64,000 bases of DNA from Mogibacterium sp. (lineage in GTDB: Bacteria; Bacillota; Clostridia; Peptostreptococcales; Anaerovoracaceae), in assembly GCA_017433975.1 (NCBI GenBank), contig JAFRGD010000017.1, positions 124,001 through 188,000 on the forward strand. The letters are read 5' to 3'. How positions within the stretch are numbered: the stretch's first letter is position 1; the number at the start of each line of letters is the position of its first letter. Below the pieces are notes generated by a model. The model worked only from the letters and a program-made list of their open reading frames with translations. It was not told the DNA's origin and searched no databases. This document shows positions 47,398-56,305 of this stretch, piece after piece. Both the position numbers and the translations under genes were made by a program.

Positions 47398-48291
47398 TTA
47401 TTCAAGAACTTCGAGAAGTTCGATGCGGAAGTTGAGCTCCTTGCCGGCCATCTCGTGGTTGGCGTCAAAGGTGACGGAAGACTCGTCGCAGGCGACGACC
47501 GTCGACGGGAACTGCTGGCCCGCCGGGTTGTAGAGCACCACCTGGTCGCCGACCTTGAGCTGCTCCGCGTCCGGGAGCATGGAGATCGGCAGTGTGATGA
47601 TCAGGTCTTCGCTCGGCATGCCGTAGGCTTCCTCCGGCATGAGGTGGATGTCGACGACGTCTCCCGGCGCCATGCCGCAGACCGCGCGGTCAAAGCCAGG
47701 AATCATCATTCCGACGGCGCAGATGAACTCGAGCGGCTCGCCGCGCCGGTAGGAGGAGTCGAACGTGGTTCCATCGTTAAAGGTTCCGGTGTAGTGCACG
47801 CGGCAGACCTTGCCGGCGTTCGGGCCGTCATAGAGGATCTGCGGACCGCAACCGCTGCAGCCGCCGCAGCCGCCCGACGCGCATCCGGAGGAAGCGCAGC
47901 CGCCGCAGCCGCCGCCGGAGAAGTCGAGCTCGTCCGATTCGTCGTGTGGATGCTCGTGGTCATGGTGGTCGCAGTTCACGCCCTGGCTGACCAGTTCGCC
48001 GCGGAGGAACGCCGCGACCGCTTCGTCCGCGTCGCCCTCGGCCCCCGAAAAGACGACGATGCCGGCGTCCGCCAGCGCAGCCTGTGCGCCGTCGCCCAGG
48101 CCGCCGCAGATCAGCAGGTCGACTCCGTAGCTCGAGAGGACGCCGGCCAGGGCTTCGTGGCCTTCGCCGCCCGTCCCGACGACCTCGGAGGAGAGGACCT
48201 GTCCGTCCCGGACCTCATAGAGTTTGAATTGCTCCGTCCGCCCGAAGTGCTGGAAGACAGAGCCGTTGTCATAAGTTACTGCAATTAACAT
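47398..48291 (-). CDS. NifX/NafY-like domain fused to SlyD-type FKBP isomerase
   Basis: A 297-residue two-domain protein. Residues 1-105 resemble the NifX/NifB C-terminal iron-molybdenum-cluster-binding fold (MLIAVTYDNGSVFQHFGRTEQF and VDLLICGGLGDGAQAALADAGI). A linker, 107-150, holds a His cluster (His109, 110, 112, 114, 116) and six Cys in GG-spaced pairs (129, 132, 137, 142, 145, 148). Residues 160-297 are an FKBP prolyl isomerase of SlyD type: VHYTGTFNDGTTFDSS, then MAPGDVVDIHLMPEEAYG, and VTFDANHEMAGKELNFRIEL. SlyD binds nickel through a similar His/Cys tail. The gene heads an operon with nfnAB, so a metal-cofactor or redox-protein maturation role is plausible but unproven. Confidence 0.85.
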   Translation of the reverse strand: MLIAVTYDNGSVFQHFGRTEQFKLYEVRDGQVLSSEVVGTGGEGHEALAGVLSSYGVDLLICGGLGDGAQAALADAGIVVFSGAEGDADEAVAAFLRGELVSQGVNCDHHDHEHPHDESDELDFSGGGCGGCASSGCASGGCGGCSGCGPQILYDGPNAGKVCRVHYTGTFNDGTTFDSSYRRGEPLEFICAVGMMIPGFDRAVCGMAPGDVVDIHLMPEEAYGMPSEDLIITLPISMLPDAEQLKVGDQVVLYNPAGQQFPSTVVACDESSVTFDANHEMAGKELNFRIELLEVLE

Positions 48292-48402
48292 AAATCGAAT
48301 CCTTTCAGAACATTGTTAATAAATTATCGTTGTTACCCTTTAATATATCACACCCGGCATCGAATTGATATGTTGAATGTGTGAACTGCGAAAATTTCCG
48401 GG

Positions 48403-48430
48403 TGAAATCGGGGACGGTTCCGGTTTTCAT
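48403..48430. repeat. GGGGACGGTTCC-type palindromic element, copy 2
   Basis: GTGAAATCGGGGACGGTTCC continues into GGTTTTCATC; it matches copy 1 at 15913 in all but a few positions. It lies just past the aldolase stop, as copy 1 lies just past the MocR stop. Confidence 0.6.
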
Positions 48431-48437
48431 CTTTTTT

Positions 48438-49214
48438 TCAGCGGCGGATCTCGTCGACCATGACGCGGTACATGTCGGCGTAGAGGACGGAGTCGAGGTT
48501 GTTCGCGACGGCGTCGAAGCCCTGCGCCAGGTACCGGCGCGCCTCCTCCGGCGTGTTGGTGTAGGTCATGCACAGTTTGCCCGCGCGCTTGCAGGCCTGC
48601 AGGACCCGGCCCATGGCCGCCTGGAATTCCGGCCGGTCGAACTCCGCCGGGATGCCCATGCAGATCGACAGGTCAAACGGCCCGATGAAGATCCCGTCGA
48701 TGCCCGGACTTTCCACGATCTCCTCGATATGCTCGAGCGCCTCCGCGGTTTCGCACTGCGGGAGGAGCAGGACTTTTTCATTGCTGTTCTCCATGTATTC
48801 GGTCAGCGTCCCGCGCGCCCACGGCTCGTTCCCGAACGCGCTGCCGCGCCCCTTGATGAAGCCGCGGTTACCCACCGGCGCGAACTTGCCGAGGTCCACG
48901 AGCCGCCGGAAGTCGTCGACGTCCCGCAGGCAAGGGACGATGATGCCTTCGGCGCCGTTGTCGAGCGCGCGTTGGATTTCCTTGTGCGTCACGTCGCCGA
49001 CGCGCACGACCGGGGATAAGCCCTTACTGTCGGCGGCGCGGATCATGTCGCTCATCGGCATGGTATCGTACGGGCCGTGCTCGGTGTCGATGATGACGAA
49101 GTCGAGCCCGGTGTAGCCGAGCGTTTCGACGATGGAAGGGGTCGAGACCGTCAGAAAGGTCCCGACGACGCTTCCTTTTGCGGCGATGGCGGCTTTCAGC
49201 TTATTCAGAGTCAT
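48438..49214 (-). CDS. HpcH/HpaI-family aldolase/citrate lyase-like protein
   Basis: A 258-residue class II aldolase-type TIM barrel. VIIDTEHGPYD near residue 40-50, VRVGDVTHKEIQRALDNGAEGIIVP near 68-92, the metal-binding Glu in LLLPQCETAEALE near 138-150 and FIGPFDLSICMG near 165-176 are conserved. Relatives split 4-hydroxy-2-oxoacids such as 2-keto-3-deoxy-L-rhamnonate; the natural substrate is unknown. A frame back to 49250 exists, but CAGGAGGT directly before the ATG at 49214 sets this start. Confidence 0.9.
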   Translation of the reverse strand: MTLNKLKAAIAAKGSVVGTFLTVSTPSIVETLGYTGLDFVIIDTEHGPYDTMPMSDMIRAADSKGLSPVVRVGDVTHKEIQRALDNGAEGIIVPCLRDVDDFRRLVDLGKFAPVGNRGFIKGRGSAFGNEPWARGTLTEYMENSNEKVLLLPQCETAEALEHIEEIVESPGIDGIFIGPFDLSICMGIPAEFDRPEFQAAMGRVLQACKRAGKLCMTYTNTPEEARRYLAQGFDAVANNLDSVLYADMYRVMVDEIRR

Positions 49215-49242
49215 ATGGACCTCCTGTTTTTTTGTGTACTTC

Positions 49243-49272
49243 TTGCACAAGGTGGGGGATTTGTGCTAATCT
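49243..49272 (+). promoter_or_regulatory. Promoter for the zinc-ribbon membrane protein gene
   Basis: TTGCAC (49243-49248), 18-base spacer, TAATCT (49267-49272), 55 bases before the ATG. Confidence 0.55.
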
Positions 49273-49326
49273 GATGATAACAAGTTTTTGCCTCGAGAGT
49301 AAAGAATTATCAGGGGGATTTTCAAC

Positions 49327-50079
49327 ATGAAATGCAATATATGTGGTCAGGAAGTACCGTCCGACAGCGCATTCTGCCCGTTCTGCGGTGCCAAGATTGA
49401 ACAGCCGGCGCCAGCGCCAGTCCAGCAGGCACAGCCGGTCCAGCAGCCTCAGCAGTATCAGCAGGCCGCACCGGCAGCCCAGCCGTTCCAGGCGGCTTCG
49501 TCGGTTCCGCCAGCCTATGCAAATGTCAAGGCGGATACAGGAGCTAAGAAGAGCAATCTTTCCAAGATCATCATCGCCATCGCGGCCGTCCTCGTGGTCG
49601 GCGTGATCGGATTGTTCGTTGGCAAGAGCCTCGGCTCCAAGGGCAGCAGCACGCCGACACCGTCTTCCACCACGGAGACGCCTACGGTCGAGCAGCCAAC
49701 AGAACCGGAACCGGAACCAGAACCATCCGCACCGATGACGCTCGAACAGTACGCGGCCAACAACCCGTCCATGCAGCGCGAGATCGAGAACGCGTTCGCG
49801 GATGAGGAGAACCTGGACGGTTACGTCAAGATCGAGGGCAATACCATCATCATGGACGTCGACATCACAGCTGCGCTCGGCTCGGGCATCACGCTTGACG
49901 AGAGCACCAAGCAAGTCATCTGGGACAGCTTCGACGAGGCGTTTGACGATTCCGAGGCTGACCTCCAGAACTCGCTCCGGGGCATCGAGTCGCAGACCGG
50001 CATCGACGGCATCTCCATGCAGATCATCGTCGAGTACGAGGGAACGGTTGTCTACAACCGGACGATTTACGCGAGCTAA
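49327..50079 (+). CDS. Zinc-ribbon membrane protein with extracytoplasmic domain
   Basis: A 250-residue protein: an N-terminal zinc ribbon (MKCNICGQE and FCPFCGAK), a Pro/Gln/Ala-rich linker (about 25-75), one membrane helix (about 80-102), an acidic Pro/Glu linker, and a C-terminal domain of about 115 residues starting MTLEQYAANNPSM that resembles the DUF4854 type seen in other clostridia. The ribbon should be cytosolic and the last domain outside. Function is unknown. It stands alone with a promoter before it and a terminator after. Confidence 0.82.
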   Translation: MKCNICGQEVPSDSAFCPFCGAKIEQPAPAPVQQAQPVQQPQQYQQAAPAAQPFQAASSVPPAYANVKADTGAKKSNLSKIIIAIAAVLVVGVIGLFVGKSLGSKGSSTPTPSSTTETPTVEQPTEPEPEPEPSAPMTLEQYAANNPSMQREIENAFADEENLDGYVKIEGNTIIMDVDITAALGSGITLDESTKQVIWDSFDEAFDDSEADLQNSLRGIESQTGIDGISMQIIVEYEGTVVYNRTIYAS

Positions 50080-50124
50080 CGACGGCGCGGGAACGCGTCC
50101 ATCGCGGTAACACGACAACGCAAA

Positions 50125-50154
50125 AGCGGGGCCATGCGGCCCCGCTGCTTTTTT
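50125..50154. terminator. Terminator between the zinc-ribbon gene and coaBC
   Basis: AGCGGGGCC, ATGC loop, GGCCCCGCT, then GC and six T. An A run on the left favours use by the minus-strand gene too. Confidence 0.9.
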
Positions 50155-50164
50155 ATTCATGAGC

Positions 50165-51364
50165 CTATTTGAGCGTGAGGGCGATGTCGACGATGCGGGA
50201 AGCGGTCTCCAGCTTGGAGAGCTTGCCGAGCTCGATCATGTCGTTGGCGGTGATCACGGTGACGACGTTGGTGTCGGTGCGGAAGCCCGCCCCCTCGGTC
50301 CTGAGGCTGTTCGCGCAGATCATGTCGAGGGATTTCTTCTGTAGTTTGGCGCGGGAGTTCTCGACGAGGTTTTCGGTCTCCATCGAGAAGCCGCAGATGA
50401 TCTGGCTGTCCTTGCGGATCTTTGCGAGTTCGCCGAGGATGTCGTGGGTGCGGCGGAGCGGGATGGAGAGGTCGCCGTCTTTCTTCTTAATCTTGTGGTC
50501 GGCGGTCGTCTCCGGCGTGTAATCCGCGACGGCGGCGGCCTTAAAGATCATGTCCGCGTCCGGCGCGTATTTCATGACTGCGTCGTACATGTCCTCGGCA
50601 CTCTTGACGTCGATGCGGGTCACACCGTACGGGGTGTCGAGCGCGGTCTCACCGCTGACCAGCGTGACGTCCGCGCCGCGCATCCGGCAGATCCGTGCGA
50701 TGGCGTAGCCCATCTTGCCGCTGGAGTGGTTGGTGATGTAGCGGACCGGGTCGATGGATTCCTGGGTCGGACCGGCCGTCACGAGGACGGAGCGGCCCGC
50801 GAGGTCCTTGTTCATCGCGATCTTGTCCAGGATGCAGTCGAGCAGGAAGTCCGGCTCCGGCATCTTGCCCTTACCCACGTCGCCGCAGGCGAGCAGGCCG
50901 AACGCCGGGTCGATGACGTCGTATCCGCGGCGGCGGAGGGTCTCGAGGTTCTCCTGCGTCGCCGGGTTTTCATACATGTGGGTGTTCATCGCCGGCGCGA
51001 TCATGACCGGGCAGGTCGCGGCGAGGAGCACCGCGGTCAGCATGTCGTCCGCGATCCCGTGCGCGGCCTTGGCGATGACGCTGGCGGTCGCAGGGGCGAC
51101 CATGATGAGGTCGGCCTTTTGCGCGAGCGAGATGTGCAGGACCTCCGGAACGAAGTCGTGGTCGAACATGTCCTTGACGCACATGTTGCCGGTCAGGGTC
51201 TCGAACGTGAGCGGCGAGATGAACTCGGCTGCGCTCCGGGTCATGACGACGTGGACGTCGGCGTGCTGCTTCCGCAGGGCGCTCGCCAGAGAAGCGGCTT
51301 TGTACGCGGCGATGCTGCCCGTGACGCCGAGGACAATGGTCTTATTCTTTAACAAAGGGTTCAC
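50165..51364 (-). CDS. coaBC: Phosphopantothenoylcysteine decarboxylase/phosphopantothenate-cysteine ligase
   Basis: A 399-residue bifunctional coenzyme A enzyme. The N-terminal flavoprotein CoaC has GVTGSIAAYKAASLA and the conserved PAMNTHMYENP loop near 125; the C-terminal CoaB starts near 190 with VTAGPTQESIDPVRYITNHSSGKMGYAIA and ends in KKKDGDLSIPL and ANDMIELGKL regions. The frame opens with a GTG at 51364, but GAGGTG overlaps that codon; a TTG three codons in (51355) is better spaced and may be the true start. It is divergent from purA across a palindromic promoter. Confidence 0.94.
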   Translation of the reverse strand: MNPLLKNKTIVLGVTGSIAAYKAASLASALRKQHADVHVVMTRSAAEFISPLTFETLTGNMCVKDMFDHDFVPEVLHISLAQKADLIMVAPATASVIAKAAHGIADDMLTAVLLAATCPVMIAPAMNTHMYENPATQENLETLRRRGYDVIDPAFGLLACGDVGKGKMPEPDFLLDCILDKIAMNKDLAGRSVLVTAGPTQESIDPVRYITNHSSGKMGYAIARICRMRGADVTLVSGETALDTPYGVTRIDVKSAEDMYDAVMKYAPDADMIFKAAAVADYTPETTADHKIKKKDGDLSIPLRRTHDILGELAKIRKDSQIICGFSMETENLVENSRAKLQKKSLDMICANSLRTEGAGFRTDTNVVTVITANDMIELGKLSKLETASRIVDIALTLK

Positions 51365-51484
51365 CTCGTTGATCTTTCTCTCCGATGCTGCGGCGGAGAA
51401 CCGCCGTTTTTCAAGTGCATTATACCGCGGCAGGTTTGTAAAAGCAACTCATCGTAAAAGTGTCGCACAGCCGCGGAAGATGTG

Positions 51485-51500
51485 ATACAATATATTGTAT
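51485..51500. promoter_or_regulatory. 16-bp palindromic -10 region between coaBC and purA
   Basis: ATACAATATATTGTAT is a perfect palindrome. It contains a TACAAT -10 on each strand. On the minus strand TTGTTG (51517-51522) lies 17 bases upstream of it; on the plus strand the -35 is poor. It may be a bidirectional promoter, an operator, or both. A second TACAAT-NN-ATTGTA occurs at 57209-57222. Confidence 0.6.
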
Positions 51501-51560
51501 ATTTGACGCGGCGGTGCAACAAGGGAGTTCCGCGCCGATGCCGCAAAAGGGGGGATCGAG

Positions 51561-52838
51561 ATGATACAGGCCATCGTAGGAGCGAACTGGGGCGACGAGG
51601 GCAAGGGCAAGATCACGGATGTCCTTGCGCAGGATGCGGATTATGTCGTGCGGTTTCAGGGCGGCGGAAACGCCGGACACACGATCAAGAACGAGTACGG
51701 GAAGTTTGCGCTTCACCTGCTGCCGTCGGGAATCTTTAACCAGAAGACGGTCAGCATTCTCGGAAACGGTGTGGCGGTCAACGCGCCAAAGCTGATCGAG
51801 GAGATTGAGTCCATCGAGCGGGCGGGCGTCCCGCACGGGCAGATTCTGGTGTCGGACCGCGCGATGGTCGTCATGTCCTACCACATTTTATTAGATACTT
51901 ATGAAGAAGAACGCCTCGCGGGCCGGTCGTTCGGGTCGACCAAGTCCGGCATCGCGCCGTGCTTCTCGGACAAATTCGCGAAGATCGGCTTCCAGGTCTG
52001 CGAACTGTACATGGACGAAGAGCCGCTGCGGGAGCGGGTGCGGAACGTCTGCACGATCAAGAACGCCCTGCTCGGCGGCTTGTACAACAAGCCTCTTCTC
52101 GACGAAGAGGAGATCTATAACGAGCTGAAGAGCTACGCGGAGATGCTGCGGCCGTACGTGGCGCACACGTCGGTGATTTTGAACCAGGCGGCCCGCGAGG
52201 GCAAGCGCATCCTGCTCGAGGGGCAGCTCGGCACGCTCAAGGACACCGACCACGGCATCTACCCGATGGTGACGAGCTCGTCGACGCTCGCGGGCTACGG
52301 CGCGGTCGGCGCCGGCGTCCCGGTCACGGAGATCCGCGACGTCATCTGCGTGGTCAAGGCGTACTCCTCGGCGGTCGGCGCCGGCGCCTTTGTGACCGAG
52401 TTCTTCGGCGACGCGGCGGTCGAACTGAGAAACCGCGGCGGTGACGGCGGAGAGTACGGTGCGACGACCGGCCGGCCGCGGCGCGTAGGCGCCTTTGACG
52501 CGGTCGCGACGCGGTACGGATGCATGATGCAGGGCGCGACCGAGGTCGCTTTGACGGTCGTCGACGTCCTCGGGTACATGGACGAGATTCCGATTTGCGT
52601 CGGCTACGAGATCGACGGCGCGGTCACGCGCGACTTCCCGAACACCCCGGTCCTCGAACGGGCAAAGCCGGTGTACGAGATGATGCCGGGCTGGAAGTGC
52701 GACATCCGCGGCATCCGCAGCTTTGACGCTTTGCCGCAGGAATGCCAGAATTACATCAGAAAGATCGAGCAGGAGATCGGCGTCCGGATCAGCATGGTGT
52801 CGAACGGTCCTGCCAGAGAGGATATCATTTATGTATAA
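51561..52838 (+). CDS. purA: Adenylosuccinate synthetase
   Basis: A 425-residue GTP-dependent enzyme converting IMP and aspartate to adenylosuccinate. GANWGDEGKGKITD at residues 7-20 is the GTP/IMP loop, GGGNAGHTIKNEYGKFALHLLPSG near 34-57 follows, then GSTKSGIAPCFSDK near 127-140, the LLEGQLGTLKD segment near 220-230 and TTGRPRRVGAFDAVATRYG near 302. Length is normal. The last eight bases overlap the start of alr. It stands apart from the purine operon at 1-7.9 kb. Confidence 0.95.
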   Translation: MIQAIVGANWGDEGKGKITDVLAQDADYVVRFQGGGNAGHTIKNEYGKFALHLLPSGIFNQKTVSILGNGVAVNAPKLIEEIESIERAGVPHGQILVSDRAMVVMSYHILLDTYEEERLAGRSFGSTKSGIAPCFSDKFAKIGFQVCELYMDEEPLRERVRNVCTIKNALLGGLYNKPLLDEEEIYNELKSYAEMLRPYVAHTSVILNQAAREGKRILLEGQLGTLKDTDHGIYPMVTSSSTLAGYGAVGAGVPVTEIRDVICVVKAYSSAVGAGAFVTEFFGDAAVELRNRGGDGGEYGATTGRPRRVGAFDAVATRYGCMMQGATEVALTVVDVLGYMDEIPICVGYEIDGAVTRDFPNTPVLERAKPVYEMMPGWKCDIRGIRSFDALPQECQNYIRKIEQEIGVRISMVSNGPAREDIIYV

Positions 52839-53976
52839 CGAACCATTGCGCCAGACGTGGGTCGAGATCGACCTCGGGGCGCTGGATCACAATATCAAAG
52901 CGATCAAAGCGCGCCTCCGCCCGGAGACGCAGGTCATCGGCGTGGTCAAGGCGGACGCGTACGGTCACGGGGCCGTCCGCTGTGCGGAGGTCCTGCGGGC
53001 GAACGGGGTCAGTCGCTTTGCGGTGGCGACGCTGCAGGAGGCGCGGACGCTCCGCGAGGCCGGCTTTGACGAGAAGATCGTCGTGCTCGGCATCGTGGCG
53101 GACGAGTTCGCGGACGTCGTGGTGCAGGAGGACCTCGTCCCGGTCATCAGCTCCGTCGAGAGCGCGGAACGGCTCTCCGCGGCGGCGCTGGCGCAGGGCA
53201 GGCGCGTTTCGTGTTTCATCAAACTGGACACCGGCATGGGCCGGATCGGCTTTCCGGTGCGAAACGGGGCGGACGTCGACCGCGCGGTTGAGGCGATCCG
53301 CGAGATCAACGACTTCGAAGGCCTCCGCATCGTGGGCCTGATGTCGCACTTCTCATCGTCCGACGAATATGAGCGGGCGTACACGGACTCTCAGCTTCAG
53401 TGCTTCGAAGAAGTCTACGCGCGGCTGTCCGCCGCAGGCGTCGACCTGCTGTGGCGGACGATCGCGAACAGCGCGGCGATCATTCAGTATCCGGCGACCC
53501 TCTTTGAAGCCGTCCGGCCGGGCATCATCCTCTACGGTTGCTACCCGTCCGACGAAGTCGACCGGTCGGTCATCGACCTCCGGCCGGTGATGTCAGTCCG
53601 CGCCAACATCGTGCACGTCAAAACGGTACCGGTGGGGACGTGCGTCAGCTATGGGCGGCGCTTCACGGCGGACCGCGAGACGCGCATCGCGACGATTTCG
53701 ATCGGGTACGCGGACGGGTATTCGCGGGCGCTCTCCGGCAAGGCCGAGGTGCTCGTCAAGGGCGTCCGGGTGCCGGTGGTCGGCAATATCTGCATGGACC
53801 AGTGCATGATCGACGTGACGGACGTGCCGGATGTGAAGCGCGGCGACCCGGTCACGGTCATGGGCCGGGACGGTGACGAAGAGATCACAGCGGAGGAACT
53901 CGCGGCCAAGCTCGGAACGATTAACTACGAAGTCCTCTGCGACTTCGGCCTCCGCTTGGACAAGGTCTACGTCTGA
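52831..53976 (+). CDS. alr: Alanine racemase
   Basis: A 381-residue PLP enzyme interconverting L- and D-alanine for peptidoglycan. TWVEIDLGALDHNIKAIK at the start, VVKADAYGHGAV near 36-47 with the PLP lysine, the KLDTGMGRIGFPV strand near 132-144, MSHFSSSDE near 170 and SIGYADGYSRALSGKAEVLV near 290-310 (second catalytic Tyr) are in family order. The ATG at 52831 lies inside the purA end (AGAGAGGAT ahead), so the two genes overlap by eight bases. Confidence 0.95.
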   Translation: MYNEPLRQTWVEIDLGALDHNIKAIKARLRPETQVIGVVKADAYGHGAVRCAEVLRANGVSRFAVATLQEARTLREAGFDEKIVVLGIVADEFADVVVQEDLVPVISSVESAERLSAAALAQGRRVSCFIKLDTGMGRIGFPVRNGADVDRAVEAIREINDFEGLRIVGLMSHFSSSDEYERAYTDSQLQCFEEVYARLSAAGVDLLWRTIANSAAIIQYPATLFEAVRPGIILYGCYPSDEVDRSVIDLRPVMSVRANIVHVKTVPVGTCVSYGRRFTADRETRIATISIGYADGYSRALSGKAEVLVKGVRVPVVGNICMDQCMIDVTDVPDVKRGDPVTVMGRDGDEEITAEELAAKLGTINYEVLCDFGLRLDKVYV

Positions 53977-53995
53977 TTTGCAAAAGGAGGACCGC

Positions 53996-54712
53996 ATGGT
54001 TCACATCGGCAACGACTGGGACGAAGTCCTGGCCGGTGAATTCGATAAGGAATACTATCTGCAGCTGCGGCAGTTTCTGATCCGGGAGTACCGGACGCAG
54101 ACCGTGTACCCGGGCATGTACGACATCTTTAACGCGCTCAAATACACCGCGTACCAGGACGTCAAAGTCGTGATCCTCGGGCAGGACCCGTACCACGAGC
54201 CGGGGCAGGCGCACGGGCTCGCGTTTTCGGTCCAGCCGGGCGTGCCGCAGCCGCCGTCGCTGGTGAACATCCTGAAAGAACTGCAAAACGACCTCGGGAT
54301 CGCTCCGCCGCCGTACGATAACGGCTGCCTGATCCCGTGGGCAAAGTCGGGCGTGCTCCTTCTCAATACGTCGCTCACGGTACGGGCGCACCAGGCCGGG
54401 TCGCACCGCGGCAAGGGCTGGGAGCAGCTGACCGACCGGATCATCAGCGTGCTGAACGAGCGGGAGAAGCCGATCGTCTTTATCCTCTGGGGTGCGAACG
54501 CAAAGTCCAAAGAGCCGCTGATCACGAACGCGGCGGACCCGGACCTCGCGTGGGCGGGGCTGTCCGCCGGCCGCCACCTGGTCATCACCGGACCGCACCC
54601 GAGCCCGCTTTCTGCGCACCGCGGATTCTTCGGCGGCCGGTATTTCTCGCGCGCGAACGACTTCCTGACGACGCACGGGCTGGAGCCGGTCGACTGGGAC
54701 CTCAGCCATTAA
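53996..54712 (+). CDS. ung: Uracil-DNA glycosylase, family 1
   Basis: A 238-residue UDG that removes uracil from DNA. VVILGQDPYHEPGQAHGLAFSV near 57-78 contains the catalytic Asp in the water-activating loop; SLVNILKELQNDLG near 85 and LLLNTSLTVRAHQAGSHRGKGW near 117 follow; TGPHPSPLSAHRGFFGGRYF near 200-218 carries the catalytic His. Start at 53996 after AAAGGAGG. It is 19 bases behind alr. Confidence 0.95.
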   Translation: MVHIGNDWDEVLAGEFDKEYYLQLRQFLIREYRTQTVYPGMYDIFNALKYTAYQDVKVVILGQDPYHEPGQAHGLAFSVQPGVPQPPSLVNILKELQNDLGIAPPPYDNGCLIPWAKSGVLLLNTSLTVRAHQAGSHRGKGWEQLTDRIISVLNEREKPIVFILWGANAKSKEPLITNAADPDLAWAGLSAGRHLVITGPHPSPLSAHRGFFGGRYFSRANDFLTTHGLEPVDWDLSH

Positions 54713-54722
54713 GGAACACCAT

Positions 54723-55118
54723 ATGGAGATCAAATACAACAAAACAAAACCACTCGACTACGCAAAGCTGATGCTCCGCTGCGGCGGACGCCGGATCAGC
54801 GCGCGCACGATCACGGATTCGATCAACCGCTCACTCCTGACCGTCGGCCTGTTTGACGGCGATGAGCTGGTCGCCTTCGGGCGCATCGTCGGTGACGGCT
54901 GCATCTATTTCATCCTCTGCGACATCATGGTCGCGCCGGACTACCGCGACATGGGCTGCGAACAGCAGGTTTTCAAGGAAATGAACGACTTCATCCTGGA
55001 ATTCGCGAGCGCCGGCAGCCGGATCTACGTGCTGGCGGACCGGCCGTTCGACGAGTCGTACCTCAAATTCGGCTACACGTACCTCGACCCGGACAGCATG
55101 GCCGTGCTCGAGAAATAG
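54723..55118 (+). CDS. GNAT-family N-acetyltransferase, small
   Basis: A 131-residue GNAT-fold protein. FDGDELVAFGRIVGD near 38-52, IYFILCDIMVAPDYRDMGCEQQVFKEM near 56-82 (a variant of the acetyl-CoA loop with Cys where Gly is usual) and FGYTYLDPDSMAVLEK at the end. The substrate is unknown. It is 10 bases behind ung, thus the end of a purA-alr-ung-GNAT run. Confidence 0.85.
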   Translation: MEIKYNKTKPLDYAKLMLRCGGRRISARTITDSINRSLLTVGLFDGDELVAFGRIVGDGCIYFILCDIMVAPDYRDMGCEQQVFKEMNDFILEFASAGSRIYVLADRPFDESYLKFGYTYLDPDSMAVLEK

Positions 55119-55168
55119 GCGCGTGCCTGCCTCCGGGCAGCAGCGCGTTCTATCGATGCAATCAAAAG

Positions 55169-55211
55169 CCCCTCAGGTTGTTTCAAAGGAACATCCTGAG
55201 GGGGTCTTTTC
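55169..55211. terminator. Terminator between the convergent GNAT genes
   Basis: CCCCTCAGG (55169-55177) pairs with CCTGAGGGG (55195-55203); loop 17 bases; TCTTTTC after it on the plus strand and AAAAG before it. Confidence 0.85.
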
Positions 55212-55224
55212 ATTTCATAGGGCT

Positions 55225-56301
55225 TCAATCGAACGGGAAGCCGAAGTACGGGAGCGACGTCGTCGCTGACTCCGCCGCTGAAGACTCCGCCGCTGCGGCG
55301 GGCAACGAAATCATCGCCTGCACGTAGAGACCCGGATCGTTCGCGCAGGTTTCTGCGGGAGCCGGCGTGCGGTAGGCGCAGCGCGAATCTGCGAAGTGAT
55401 CGGCGAGGAAGGCGGCCGCGAGGTCGGCGGCGGCTTCTGTCCCAAAGTCGTCCGGCGCCTGTTCCACGTCGGTTACGAGGAGTTCGTCGATGAAAAGGCT
55501 CGCGGTGTTTCCGGCAGGTTCGGTCGGGATCGTTGCATCGCCAGCGGAGAACGCGTCGTCAGCGGATCGCGTATACGCGGCAACCGCTTGAATCACCGCG
55601 GGATAGCCCGGCTCCGCAATACGCAGGCCGAGTTCAACAAGGCCGCTGACGGTCTGCTCGACAAATGCAAGCGCCTCATCCGACAAGGTGACGTGAGTGC
55701 GGTCTGCGAGCGCCTGCTCGCGGAGCGCCTGGTATTCCTCCGCGGTCAGCGCCCGGAATGATGATTCCGCCGCCGGGAGGCCAAAAGCACGTGATGTTGA
55801 TGGATCGGACGCAGCAAAAGCGCGGTGGTCGTCGACCGGGTCCGAGAGGGAGCTGAAAAGCGGCCGTTGCAGGGCGTAGCCCCACGGCGCGTAGCCGAGC
55901 GGCTTGTAGAAGTCAATAAGGGAAGGGGACGCCGGGCAGAGCAGGGAGGCGCCGCCCCGGCTGTGCGCGAGGTCGCGCGCGAACTCCGTGATGGCGGAGC
56001 CGTAGCCCCGGCCGCGCGCGTCTGCACGCGTGTTGATGGCGTAGCTGACGTAGACCGGCAGTGCGGTTCCCGATGTGACTGAAGAGCGCGCGCCAGCCGC
56101 AGAACGCGGCCCCGTGAAGTCGCCCATGACGAACTGCGTGAGCGCGGCGACCACCTCGCCGTCCACGAGAACAAAGCTTCGGAGGTCGTCTCCGAAGCAG
56201 GCTTCCATCGCTTCATATACGTCCGGGCCGTCGCCAAAGGCGGCCTGCCAGAGCGCGAGAAACGCCGGACGGTCGGTTGCGGTCAATGGTCGGATTTGCA
56301 T
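55225..56301 (-). CDS. GNAT-family N-acetyltransferase, Eis-like
   Basis: A 358-residue acetyltransferase. The N-terminal GNAT domain has FVLVDGEVVAALTQFVMGDF near 42-61 and INTRADARGRGYGSAITEFARDL near 93-115, the canonical acetyl-CoA-binding RGRGYG loop. A Ser/Ala-rich region and a second, weaker domain follow, as in Eis-type proteins. Substrate unknown. The ATG lies four bases after the stop of the DUF2156 gene, so it is probably translated from the same message. Confidence 0.82.
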   Translation of the reverse strand: MQIRPLTATDRPAFLALWQAAFGDGPDVYEAMEACFGDDLRSFVLVDGEVVAALTQFVMGDFTGPRSAAGARSSVTSGTALPVYVSYAINTRADARGRGYGSAITEFARDLAHSRGGASLLCPASPSLIDFYKPLGYAPWGYALQRPLFSSLSDPVDDHRAFAASDPSTSRAFGLPAAESSFRALTAEEYQALREQALADRTHVTLSDEALAFVEQTVSGLVELGLRIAEPGYPAVIQAVAAYTRSADDAFSAGDATIPTEPAGNTASLFIDELLVTDVEQAPDDFGTEAAADLAAAFLADHFADSRCAYRTPAPAETCANDPGLYVQAMISLPAAAAESSAAESATTSLPYFGFPFD

Positions 56302-56305
56302 CGCG

